Shown here: positions 1 through 5,671 of the stretch, one piece after another
Numbering within the stretch: position 1 is the first letter of the stretch
Layout: every line of letters begins with the position of its first letter
Source: Saprospiraceae bacterium
Lineage (GTDB): Bacteria; Bacteroidota; Bacteroidia; Chitinophagales; Saprospiraceae
DNA: 16,166 nt
Assembly (NCBI GenBank): GCA_014379665.1
Contig: JACMLK010000330.1
Coordinates: 1 to 16,166 of the forward strand
Direction of reading: 5' to 3'
Position numbers and translations under genes: made by a program
Notes under the pieces: model-generated
The model's database searches: none
The model's input: only the letters and a program-made list of their open reading frames with translations
Told to the model about the DNA's origin: nothing

Positions 1-654
1 ACCCTGGAGAATAAATTGAATGTTTGGGAAATTGCAGTCCCTACAGCAATGATAGGATATGGCTTTTTATCAATCCATAATAAAGGATTGCAACATTTTA
101 ACGAAGTTGTGAGGGACGAGTTGAAGGGAAAAAGTCACATAGGATTGGATGATTATCTGATATATGGTCCATTAACAACGGATTTGATCCTGACCATAGG
201 AGGTTACGATTCCAAGCATAGTTATATCGAAAAAACAGGGCTCTATTTTGTCTCTACAGCTTTAAATAGTGCTTTGGTTTATCCTGTCAAATACTTTGCA
301 AAAGAAGAAAGACCGGACAGTTCAGATTATAATTCATTCCCCTCCGGGCATACTTCCAATGCCTTTGTTGGAGCTGAATTTTTTTGGCAGGAATACAAAC
401 ACCGTTCAAAGTGGTTGGCGATGACAGGTTATATCGGGGCCGCTGCAACAGGTTTTCTGCGTATTCATAATAATAAACACTGGCTCAGTGATATTGTAGC
501 CGGGGCGGGGTTTGGAATTTTATCTACTAAATTAGTTTATTTATTGTACTCTAAATTCCGAAAGACAAATAAAATTAAGGATACCACCACCATTATAGTT
601 CCATTAATAAAAAGCCCTTACATTGGTATCTCCTTAGTACACAGGCTTAATTGA
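1..654 (+). CDS. PAP2-family phosphatase, 5' end outside window
   Basis: Type-2 phosphatidic acid phosphatase (PAP2) fold protein, expected to remove phosphate from lipid phosphates or lipid diphosphates at the periplasmic face; the substrate cannot be told. All three family signatures are visible, counting from the TTG at 16: K92-x6-R99-P100, P109-S-G-H112, and R149-x5-H155-x3-D159. The serine that often precedes the last arginine is a leucine here (LRIHNNKHW). The reading frame is open to base 1 (codons ACC CTG GAG AAT AAA TTG), and no ATG precedes the conserved core, so the gene very probably starts upstream and the TTG at 16 is not the true start. The lost N-terminus probably holds a signal peptide or membrane segment. 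The C-terminal tail of about 35 residues after the last hydrophobic stretch is not recognised. An 89-bp gap follows before the SGNH gene. Confidence 0.85.
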   Translation, partial: TLENKLNVWEIAVPTAMIGYGFLSIHNKGLQHFNEVVRDELKGKSHIGLDDYLIYGPLTTDLILTIGGYDSKHSYIEKTGLYFVSTALNSALVYPVKYFAKEERPDSSDYNSFPSGHTSNAFVGAEFFWQEYKHRSKWLAMTGYIGAAATGFLRIHNNKHWLSDIVAGAGFGILSTKLVYLLYSKFRKTNKIKDTTTIIVPLIKSPYIGISLVHRLN

Positions 655-709
655 GCAAACATTTTTGCAATAAAACAATGCAATTATCTAATATTGTGGT
701 GAGATGTCA

Positions 710-717
710 TAATTTTG
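710..717 (+). promoter_or_regulatory. Candidate -7 box (TAATTTTG) for SGNH gene
   Basis: TAATTTTG matches the Bacteroidota sigma-factor -7 consensus TAnnTTTG and lies 26 bp before the ATG at 744. The nearest upstream TTG (694-696) is only 13 bp away, shorter than the usual -33 to -7 spacing, so support is weak. Confidence 0.3.
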
Positions 718-743
718 GAGATACTATTTAATTTTTTATTCAG

Positions 744-1406
744 ATGATTAAAGTTTTGTTTTTCCTGGGTATTTTAATAACAATAAAGGATATGGAAGTG
801 CAAAAAAAAATATTATTCTTCGGAGATTCAATAACTGAAGGCGGAGTATCTGAAGGTGGGTTTATTTCTAAAATGAAACAAAAACTTGCCGATAAAAATC
901 TTCAGGGAAAATATGAATTGTCTGGCTCCGGGATAAGTGGTAACAAAGTGTATGATTTGTTTTTCAGACTCGAGAAGGATGTCATTTCTAAAAATCCCGA
1001 CGTGGTTGTCATATGGATTGGTGTCAATGATGTCTGGCACAAAAGTACGCACGGAACCGGGACTGATCTGGATAAATTTGAACTTATGTATGTTGGAATC
1101 ATTCAAAGGCTTCAGGAAAAAGGTATCAGGGTCTTCTGTTGTACTCCAGCATGTATAGGAGAAAAGACAGATCATTCCAATCCTCAGGATGGAGATCTTA
1201 ATGAATATTCGAAAACAATAAGGAAAATGGCATTGGAACATAATACAGCTTTGATTGATATAAGAAGTGCTTTTTTAAATTACAATCTGCATCACAATGT
1301 GGATAATCAATATCAAGGTATATTAACCAGTGATGGTGTTCACCTCAATGATGTGGGTTCTAAATTGGTCTCGGAGCTGATGTGGGATGCCATAATAAAG
1401 AATTGA
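744..1406 (+). CDS. SGNH/GDSL-family hydrolase
   Basis: Probable esterase or lipase-like hydrolase of the SGNH superfamily; the substrate is unknown. All four blocks are present (220-residue numbering): block I FFGDSITEGG with nucleophile S29, block II GISGN around G66-N67, block III GVND with N95, and block V SDGVHLN with catalytic D197 and H200. The length of about 200 residues suits a single-domain member. The start is uncertain. ATG 744 adds a short hydrophobic stretch (LFFLGILI) with no clear cleavage site and is preceded by T-rich sequence. ATG 792, preceded by A-rich AATAAAGGAT, gives a 204-residue cytoplasmic form and may be the real start. The stop lies inside a 73-bp direct repeat whose second copy is at 2256-2330, so the last two codons belong to duplicated DNA. 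Confidence 0.85.
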   Translation: MIKVLFFLGILITIKDMEVQKKILFFGDSITEGGVSEGGFISKMKQKLADKNLQGKYELSGSGISGNKVYDLFFRLEKDVISKNPDVVVIWIGVNDVWHKSTHGTGTDLDKFELMYVGIIQRLQEKGIRVFCCTPACIGEKTDHSNPQDGDLNEYSKTIRKMALEHNTALIDIRSAFLNYNLHHNVDNQYQGILTSDGVHLNDVGSKLVSELMWDAIIKN

Positions 1407-1468
1407 TTTTATTTTTTGGAAAGAAATGATCCTATGGCAAACCAATATTCAGGAAAATCAAAAGATTG
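1396..1468. repeat. Direct repeat, left copy (3'-end junction duplicate)
   Basis: This 73-bp block matches 2256-2330 in the same orientation with about five substitutions and two one-base indels. It contains the last codons and stop of the SGNH gene. Read on the minus strand, it also carries a degenerate copy of the alpha/beta hydrolase C-terminus (PEYWFAIGSFLSKK-stop, against SEYWFAIESFLSKK-stop in the real gene). One indel breaks the frame further upstream, so this copy is a relic, not a gene. Confidence 0.85.
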
Positions 1469-1509
1469 CAGACAGGTAGCGTTTACATTACTGTAATTCT
1501 TTTATTTTG

Positions 1510-1517
1510 TATCTTTG
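1510..1517 (+). promoter_or_regulatory. Candidate -7 box (TATCTTTG) for secreted protein
   Basis: TATCTTTG is an exact match to TAnnTTTG, 29 bp before the ATG at 1547. A possible but imperfect -33 element (TTTAC, 1482-1486) lies 23 bp upstream. It sits between the left direct repeat and the gene, so the gene appears to carry its own promoter. Confidence 0.45.
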
Positions 1518-1546
1518 TGAAATTTAAAACTCAATAAATCAGGTAA

Positions 1547-2191
1547 ATGAAATTATTAAGTCAATGTTTCTTTTTATGTTTTATTTTAGTATCATCACCT
1601 TTGTGGGGAAATGATTATTATGAAGGCTATCTCATTAAAAAATCCGGTGAAAGGATGGATGGAATGATAGAAATGTTTTATGGTGATGATAAAAACATTA
1701 ATTTTAAAGACAATGAAGATGGCGATAAAACTAAGTTTAAATCAATTGATCTTATTGAGATTGGACTATATTTTCCCGAAAATTCAGACACCATTGTTTA
1801 TAAAAGATATATCCCTGCTTCCTATACCTGGGGCAAGAAACCCAGGATTGAAAAGTATGAAATCTGGGCGTTTCAAATTTATAATTCAGACCAGGTGCAA
1901 GGATATTATAGTCCTCTTGTTCAGGTTATGCACAGTAGAGGTTCAATTAGAAGCTGGCAAATGTTTTTAGGTTTTGTAAAAGTCAAGGGTCAGGACTATA
2001 TCCTTAAAGTTGTTGAACAGGACGAAGGTTATCTGGATCCATTCAACGTTTATGATAAAGAAATGCGAAAATCTTTTTCTAACGCCATCAAAGATATATG
2101 TCCTGATATGGTAATTAAAATTAAAGAAAGAAAATATAAAAGAGAAGAATTCTTAACCATGCTTTCCGATTATTCTGAAACTTGCAAATAG
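1547..2191 (+). CDS. Secreted protein of unknown function
   Basis: Not recognised as a named family. The first 21 or so residues form a convincing signal peptide: K3, hydrophobic CFFLCFILVSS, then PLWGN, with cleavage likely near residues 21-22. The mature part opens YYEGYLIKKSGERMDGMIE. This resembles a pattern often seen in small Bacteroidota exported proteins, in which a strand carrying a Gly-Glu or Gly-Asp turn is followed by an I-x-F strand and an 'I..I......Y' segment; that resemblance is an impression only. No catalytic motif, transmembrane helix or lipobox cysteine is seen. The protein is rich in aromatic and charged residues. The gene stands alone: it has its own candidate promoter and is bracketed by the direct repeats 1396-1468 and 2256-2330. 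This suggests it arrived as a unit between two formerly adjacent convergent genes. Confidence 0.7.
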   Translation: MKLLSQCFFLCFILVSSPLWGNDYYEGYLIKKSGERMDGMIEMFYGDDKNINFKDNEDGDKTKFKSIDLIEIGLYFPENSDTIVYKRYIPASYTWGKKPRIEKYEIWAFQIYNSDQVQGYYSPLVQVMHSRGSIRSWQMFLGFVKVKGQDYILKVVEQDEGYLDPFNVYDKEMRKSFSNAIKDICPDMVIKIKERKYKREEFLTMLSDYSETCK

Positions 2192-2255
2192 ATAAAGCAG
2201 ATAATCCAATCATTTTATATTTTGACTCAACGTCATTTATATCATTAGTTCGATT

Positions 2256-2330
2256 TAAAGAATTGATTTTTATTTTTTGGAAAGAAAAGATTCTATAGCA
2301 AACCAATATTCTGAAAAATCAGAAAGATTG
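2256..2330. repeat. Direct repeat, right copy
   Basis: This 75-bp block matches 1396-1468. Here it holds the intact 3' end and stop (minus strand) of the alpha/beta hydrolase. Just beyond that stop it holds TAAAGAATTGA, the sequence that ends the SGNH gene in the left copy. The repeat therefore spans a junction between the convergent 3' ends of two genes. Confidence 0.85.
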
Positions 2331-3073
2331 TGATGATTTCCATGTTTTATATGAATCATTTTAACCCTTTCACGACCTAGAGAAAGAAAAAGTTTTTTGC
2401 CCTGCTCATTCGGGATAACCCTGTCGTCAGTTCCGTGAAGGATCAAAACGGGAAATAAATTCCCCGCTAAATATTTATTGGTTGGAAAACAAATTTTGTT
2501 TTGATGCCATCTGTAAGGGTAATAATAGTAGGTGATTAAATCTTCCATGCTGTAGTACGGAGTCTCCAGAATCAATTTGTAAGGGGCATGAATTGAAGCC
2601 AGATATGCCGCCACTCCGGACCCTAAAGAGCGACCATAAAAAATCCAATTCTGATAAGCATACTTTTTGTTTAAATGTTCAAAAATAACTTTGGCATCTT
2701 TTAACATTCCTGATTCAGATGGTGTACCGGTACTTTTACCATAACCACGGTAATCTATCACAAACACATCGTATCCGTAATCTCCAAGTTCCGATGCTAT
2801 ACCGCCCCATCTCTGCAGATTATCCTTGTTGCCATGAAAATACAGGATTGCTCCTTTGGGGTTTGCAGTTTTGAATCGGACAAAATTGATGTTGACGTCC
2901 GGTTCAGTTTGTACATTAAACTCTTCAAACTGCTTTTCGAAATTGAAAATATGGGATGGGGCCAGTTTTATGGGTCTGAAAATAATGTTTTCAATGATCT
3001 TATTGCCAAAGAACACCAGAATAAGGGCAATTATAATGCAAGCTGAGCCACCTATTTTAATTGCTTTAAGCAT
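2270..3073 (-). CDS. Alpha/beta hydrolase, membrane-anchored (copy 1)
   Basis: Serine hydrolase of the alpha/beta fold, similar in plan to the ABHD13/BEM46-like group; the substrate is unknown. Residues 8-23 are a hydrophobic N-terminal anchor (GGSACIIIALILVFFG). The rest is a single catalytic domain: oxyanion-loop HGN at 80-82, nucleophile elbow GRSLGSG with S149, acid HGTDDRVIP with D217, and histidine HGNHHNL with H247. The conserved DYRGYGKSTG lies at 107-116. The length of 267 residues is normal for the group. The start ATG lies 5 bp after the stop of the upstream paralogue on the same strand, so the two are probably translated from one mRNA. The last 20 or so codons lie in the direct repeat shared with 1396-1468. 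It converges with the secreted-protein gene, and no clear terminator hairpin is visible in the 78-bp gap. Confidence 0.88.
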   Translation of the reverse strand: MLKAIKIGGSACIIIALILVFFGNKIIENIIFRPIKLAPSHIFNFEKQFEEFNVQTEPDVNINFVRFKTANPKGAILYFHGNKDNLQRWGGIASELGDYGYDVFVIDYRGYGKSTGTPSESGMLKDAKVIFEHLNKKYAYQNWIFYGRSLGSGVAAYLASIHAPYKLILETPYYSMEDLITYYYYPYRWHQNKICFPTNKYLAGNLFPVLILHGTDDRVIPNEQGKKLFLSLGRERVKMIHIKHGNHHNLSDFSEYWFAIESFLSKK

Positions 3074-3078
3074 CTTAT

Positions 3079-3966
3079 TTATTTTCTATCCTTTTTTCTC
3101 ACAAACGTCAGACTGCTTTTTTCTTTATCAAATTCGATCTTTTTGATGGTAAATATCTGGCTCAGGATTTCGTGATACGACTCAAAGTTGTGAAGATTAT
3201 TATGCCCGCCTGAAATCACAGGATGAAGTCTGGTTTTAGCCGGATTTATTATTGATAGTTTGATGCTTGACGAGAAAGGAATCAACCGATCACTGGTACC
3301 ATGAATGATGTGAATAGGACATTTCACATATTTGATCCATTTATAGGTGGGTATCGGGAATTTAAGAAGAATCGACATGGGCATAAAAGGCATATACCTG
3401 CCTGTGGTTTTGCTCATGCTGTAGTAGGGAGCATCAAGGATCAGCATACCCGGATTATTGGCTGATGCCAATTTAGTGGCAAATCCTGAACCCATCGACC
3501 TGCCATATAGCACGATGTATTTTTCATCTACTTTTTCTTTGATCTTGTCATAGACTAATTGAAGGTCTTTTTTGATCTCTTCCTGCGTGCGGATTCCTGT
3601 ACTTTTGCCAAAACCCCTGTAATCTATCATGATGACATCATAGTTGTACCTGACAAAATCGATGGCAAACTTTCCCCAACCCTTGATACTACGGCTGTTA
3701 CCTTTGAGATAGAATACCACACCGACCGGATTTTCAGCTTTGAAGCGCATTCCTGAGAGTGTGACTCCTGGTTTTACATTTATGAGATATTCCTGAAACT
3801 CCAGATTTTCATAATCAAACTGAAATTCCTTACTTAGTTTCTCAGGCCTGAAGAGGATCACATCCTGCAGGAAATACACCAATAAACTGATCACCAGGTA
3901 TGCTCCTGATATATATAGTATCAATGAGAGCCAGTGGCCACTCAACCATTGATATACATCATTCAT
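3079..3966 (-). CDS. Alpha/beta hydrolase, membrane-anchored (copy 2)
   Basis: Tandem paralogue of the 2270-3073 gene, with the same order of elements: an N-terminal hydrophobic helix (about residues 12-34), VILFRPEKL linker, DYRGFGKSTG (115-124), nucleophile elbow GRSMGSG with S157, acid HGTSDRLIP with D226 and histidine SGGHNNL with H255. One difference stands out: the oxyanion-loop HGN of copy 1 is KGN here (K88), while the catalytic triad is intact. The C-terminus extends about 25 lysine-rich residues beyond copy 1. The preferred start is the ATG at 3966. A candidate promoter lies just upstream, and copy 1 follows after 5 bp, which suggests a two-gene operon made by duplication. The substrate is unknown. 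Confidence 0.88.
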   Translation of the reverse strand: MNDVYQWLSGHWLSLILYISGAYLVISLLVYFLQDVILFRPEKLSKEFQFDYENLEFQEYLINVKPGVTLSGMRFKAENPVGVVFYLKGNSRSIKGWGKFAIDFVRYNYDVIMIDYRGFGKSTGIRTQEEIKKDLQLVYDKIKEKVDEKYIVLYGRSMGSGFATKLASANNPGMLILDAPYYSMSKTTGRYMPFMPMSILLKFPIPTYKWIKYVKCPIHIIHGTSDRLIPFSSSIKLSIINPAKTRLHPVISGGHNNLHNFESYHEILSQIFTIKKIEFDKEKSSLTFVRKKDRK

Positions 3967-3989
3967 CTGATGATTTCGTTTGCATTAAA

Positions 3990-4022
3990 CAAATATATAA
4001 GATTTATCTGATCTTGTTGCAA
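3990..4022 (-). promoter_or_regulatory. Candidate promoter for the hydrolase pair
   Basis: On the minus strand TATATTTG (3990-3997) matches the TAnnTTTG -7 consensus. A TTG (4020-4022) lies 22 bp upstream as a possible -33 element. The -7 box is 23 bp before the ATG at 3966 and falls in the 61-bp gap after the S24 regulator, so the hydrolases can be transcribed on their own. Confidence 0.45.
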
Positions 4023-4027
4023 TTATA

Positions 4028-4783
4028 TTACTTCACTACCACCTTATGCACTTCTGTTAGCTTTCTCTGAATATCCTGTAATTTATCCTCAAGCATATTA
4101 TTGAACGTATATCGGGAATCCGAAAAACTCAGATGTGCGTAATATTGCCAGACTTCGGCGATATCAGCATAGGTGATCTGATAAGGCAGGTAAGCTTCAT
4201 TATCAGAAATAAGCATGAGTTTGTTGGTTGTTATATCGTTTTTTACTCTTTTATACACGACACCATCTCCTTTGCTTATGATGACATAGGTCTTTCCGGC
4301 TTTTATATCTTTCAGACTTTCTATATAGGCGCAGATAATGATGCTTCCGGACTCCATGGGTAACATGGAATCACCGTGTATCTCAAAACCCCGATATGTA
4401 CCTTGAGGTATATTGGGGAAGGCTATTTTGGGTAGGTCCCGTATATATTCGGGATCGGCAAATGACTCGAGATAGCCGGCCTCGGCTTTTGTTTCTACCA
4501 GCTCGATATTGCTGTTGTTGTCCCCATCGACAGAAATGGCGAGGACACGAAGCTCACGGTTTCGGATTATCTCCAAATCGCCATGACTGAGATTGGAACG
4601 GATCAAATCGTCGATCTTTACATCAAAGATATCAGACAACCTGATCAGGACATCGATGCTCACCTGTGTATGACCACGTTCGTAATCGCTGAGGGAAGAG
4701 CGTGGTACCGCGAGTTTTTCGGAGAGTTCCTGTTGGGAGAGTTTGTGTTTGTTGCGGAGGTATTTGATGTTATTTCCTATCAT
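4028..4783 (-). CDS. CI/LexA-like repressor: HTH plus S24 self-cleaving domain
   Basis: DNA-binding regulator expected to repress promoters until it cleaves itself, as CI and LexA do when activated by RecA filaments. In the 251-residue form, an XRE-type helix-turn-helix covers about residues 5-58 (IKYLRNKHKLSQQELSEKL...SLSDYERG). A linker carries an Ala-Gly pair at 102-103 (KAEAGYLESF), the likely autocleavage site. The S24 domain has the serine in HGDSMLP (S139) and the lysine in VYKRVK (K178), which complete the Ser-Lys dyad. A short charged helix ends the protein. The frame could start at a TTG at 4849, but that codon overlaps the candidate -7 box (4847-4854), so the ATG at 4783 is preferred. 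Its orientation is divergent from the four-helix-bundle gene and dinB, which suggests it controls dinB and itself. It is not UmuD, which lacks an HTH. Confidence 0.85.
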   Translation of the reverse strand: MIGNNIKYLRNKHKLSQQELSEKLAVPRSSLSDYERGHTQVSIDVLIRLSDIFDVKIDDLIRSNLSHGDLEIIRNRELRVLAISVDGDNNSNIELVETKAEAGYLESFADPEYIRDLPKIAFPNIPQGTYRGFEIHGDSMLPMESGSIIICAYIESLKDIKAGKTYVIISKGDGVVYKRVKNDITTNKLMLISDNEAYLPYQITYADIAEVWQYYAHLSFSDSRYTFNNMLEDKLQDIQRKLTEVHKVVVK

Positions 4784-4846
4784 GTGTATTATGTGTTGGT
4801 TTGATTTTGTATGCTGTCTCTCTATAATTATCCTGACTATTTTTTG

Positions 4847-4854
4847 CAAATATA
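4847..4854 (-). promoter_or_regulatory. Candidate -7 box for the S24 regulator
   Basis: The minus strand reads TATATTTG, an exact TAnnTTTG match, 63 bp before the preferred ATG at 4783. No well-spaced TTG is seen upstream, as is common for regulated promoters. It overlaps the TTG at 4849, which argues against that codon as a start. Confidence 0.4.
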
Positions 4855-4876
4855 CATCAATATTTCAAAATGTCGT

Positions 4877-4903
4877 ATATTGCGTCATAATTTAGACGTA
4901 TAT
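4877..4903. promoter_or_regulatory. Candidate operator for the S24 regulator
   Basis: An imperfect palindrome: ATAT-TG-CGTC, an 8-bp spacer, then GACG-T-ATAT. A direct repeat is superimposed on it (GTCGTATAT at 4872-4880 and GACGTATAT at 4895-4903, 23 bp apart, about two helical turns). It lies just upstream of the regulator's -7 box and directly before the repeat array, the expected place for an operator in a divergent promoter region. This rests on shape and position only. Confidence 0.3.
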
Positions 4904-4914
4904 ATCGGCAGTGT

Positions 4915-5100
4915 AATGACGAACAACCGAATGAGGAACACTTGAGCAACCGAATGACGAACACTTGAACAACCGAATGACGAACAACCGAATGACGAAC
5001 AACCGAATGATGAACACTTGAGCAACCGAATGACGAACACTTGAACAACCGAATGACGAACAACCGAATGACGAACGATGAACACTTGAACACTTGAACA
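4915..5100. repeat. Left short-repeat array (15-bp and 8-bp units)
   Basis: A partial unit (AATGACGAACA) opens the array. It is then built from unit A, ACCGAATGACGAACA (eight copies starting at 4926, 4949, 4972, 4987, 5002, 5025, 5048 and 5063, with variants such as GAGG and GATG), and unit B, CTTGAACA or CTTGAGCA (six copies at 4941, 4964, 5017, 5040, 5085 and 5093). A higher-order duplication is visible: 4941-5000 is repeated exactly at 5017-5076, a 76-bp period. There are no unique spacers. Minus-strand open frames through it are low-complexity products of the repeat. It ends 13 bp before the four-helix-bundle start codon. Confidence 0.95.
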
Positions 5101-5113
5101 AAAAAATTGGACA

Positions 5114-5476
5114 ATGGAACAAAAAGGGAGATTTGACAATACTGCTTTAATAACAAGGTTTAAAAAATGGTGCTATAATTGTCTGAATATAGTGAAGTCT
5201 TTGGAAAATAGTAATGAAAATAGAGTAATAATTAACCAGTTAATCAGGTCTTCCACTGGCTCTTACATGAATTACAGATCCGTAAACAGAGCGAAATCAA
5301 AAGCTGATATGATACACAAACTTAAAATCGTGGAAGAAGAGACCGACGAATCAATCGGTTGGCTAGAAATCATTCAGGATAGAAGCAATTTGCATACATC
5401 TGATCTGCAAAAAGAAGCTGATGAACTTCTGAGAATAGTGGTATCATCAATTGCTACACTTAGGAGAAACACTTAG
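5114..5476 (+). CDS. Four-helix-bundle protein, 23S rRNA IVS family
   Basis: A 120-residue member of the four-helix-bundle family found in 23S rRNA intervening sequences and, as the Avd relative, in diversity-generating retroelements. The core signature is clear: NQLIRSSTGSYMNYRSVNRAKS (about residues 41-62), then KADMIHKLKIVEEETDESIGWLEII (63-87). Here YRSVNRAKSKADMIHKL stands for the family's usual 'YREA.RArSkaDFihKl'. Known relatives form basic pentamers that bind nucleic acid; the role of stand-alone copies is unknown. The start ATG lies 13 bp after the left array in repeat-like DNA (TTGGACAATGGAAC). The stop lies in the second copy of a 13-bp tandem repeat (ACTTAGGAGAAAC, 5458-5470 and 5471-5483), so both gene ends merge into repeats. 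No -7 box is apparent just upstream. No reverse transcriptase, template repeat or rRNA gene is in the window. Confidence 0.85.
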   Translation: MEQKGRFDNTALITRFKKWCYNCLNIVKSLENSNENRVIINQLIRSSTGSYMNYRSVNRAKSKADMIHKLKIVEEETDESIGWLEIIQDRSNLHTSDLQKEADELLRIVVSSIATLRRNT

Positions 5477-5483
5477 GAGAAAC

Positions 5484-5535
5484 ACTTGAGTGACGAACAC
5501 TTGAACAACGAACAACCGAACACTGGAGTGACGAA
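5484..5535. repeat. Right flank, forward-oriented repeat units
   Basis: Degenerate copies of the left-array words in the same orientation, including ACTTGAGTGACGAAC, ACTTGAACAACGAAC and AACCGAACACTGGAGTGACGAA. They join directly to the 13-bp tandem repeat that holds the four-helix-bundle stop codon. Confidence 0.75.
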
Positions 5536-5544
5536 GGGTTCAGG

Positions 5545-5665
5545 CAAGTGTTCAGATCATTCGGGTGTTCAAATCATTCAGATCATTAAAATCATTCGGG
5601 TGTTCAAATCATTCAAATCATTCAAATCATTCGGGTGTTCAAATCATTCAGATCATTAAAATCAT
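5545..5665. repeat. Right short-repeat array, inverted orientation
   Basis: Built from AAATCATTC/AGATCATTC/AGATCATTA (9 bp) and GGGTGTTC (8 bp). The reverse complement gives GAACACCCGAATGA three times; the left array carries GAACAACCGAATGA six times, so 13 of 14 bases match and the two arrays are complementary. A 40-bp segment (5556-5595) recurs exactly at 5626-5665, a 70-bp period. The array ends 6 bp before the dinB start, so it occupies the place where a dinB promoter would be expected; no TAnnTTTG box is seen in it. Confidence 0.9.
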
Positions 5666-5671
5666 AACATC

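Noticed and set aside
828..1241. 137-codon minus-strand open frame opposite the SGNH gene
   Set aside because: The plus strand carries all SGNH blocks in order; the minus frame has no family features.
4857..5156. Minus-strand open frames rich in 'SFGCSS' and 'VRHSVV' repeats
   Set aside because: They are translations of the short-repeat array in three frames, low in complexity and overlapping each other; no start signals or family resemblance.
5114..5476. Diversity-generating retroelement accessory gene (avd)
   Set aside because: The protein family is related, but no reverse transcriptase, template repeat or variable repeat is present in the window.
4915..5665. CRISPR array
   Set aside because: Units are 8-15 bp and directly abutting, with no unique spacers of constant length and no cas genes in the window.
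5484..5671. LexA box of the GAAC-N4-GTTC or CTG-N10-CAG type upstream of dinB
   Set aside because: GAAC and GTTC words are abundant but in separate, oppositely oriented arrays; no pair with the required spacing was found.
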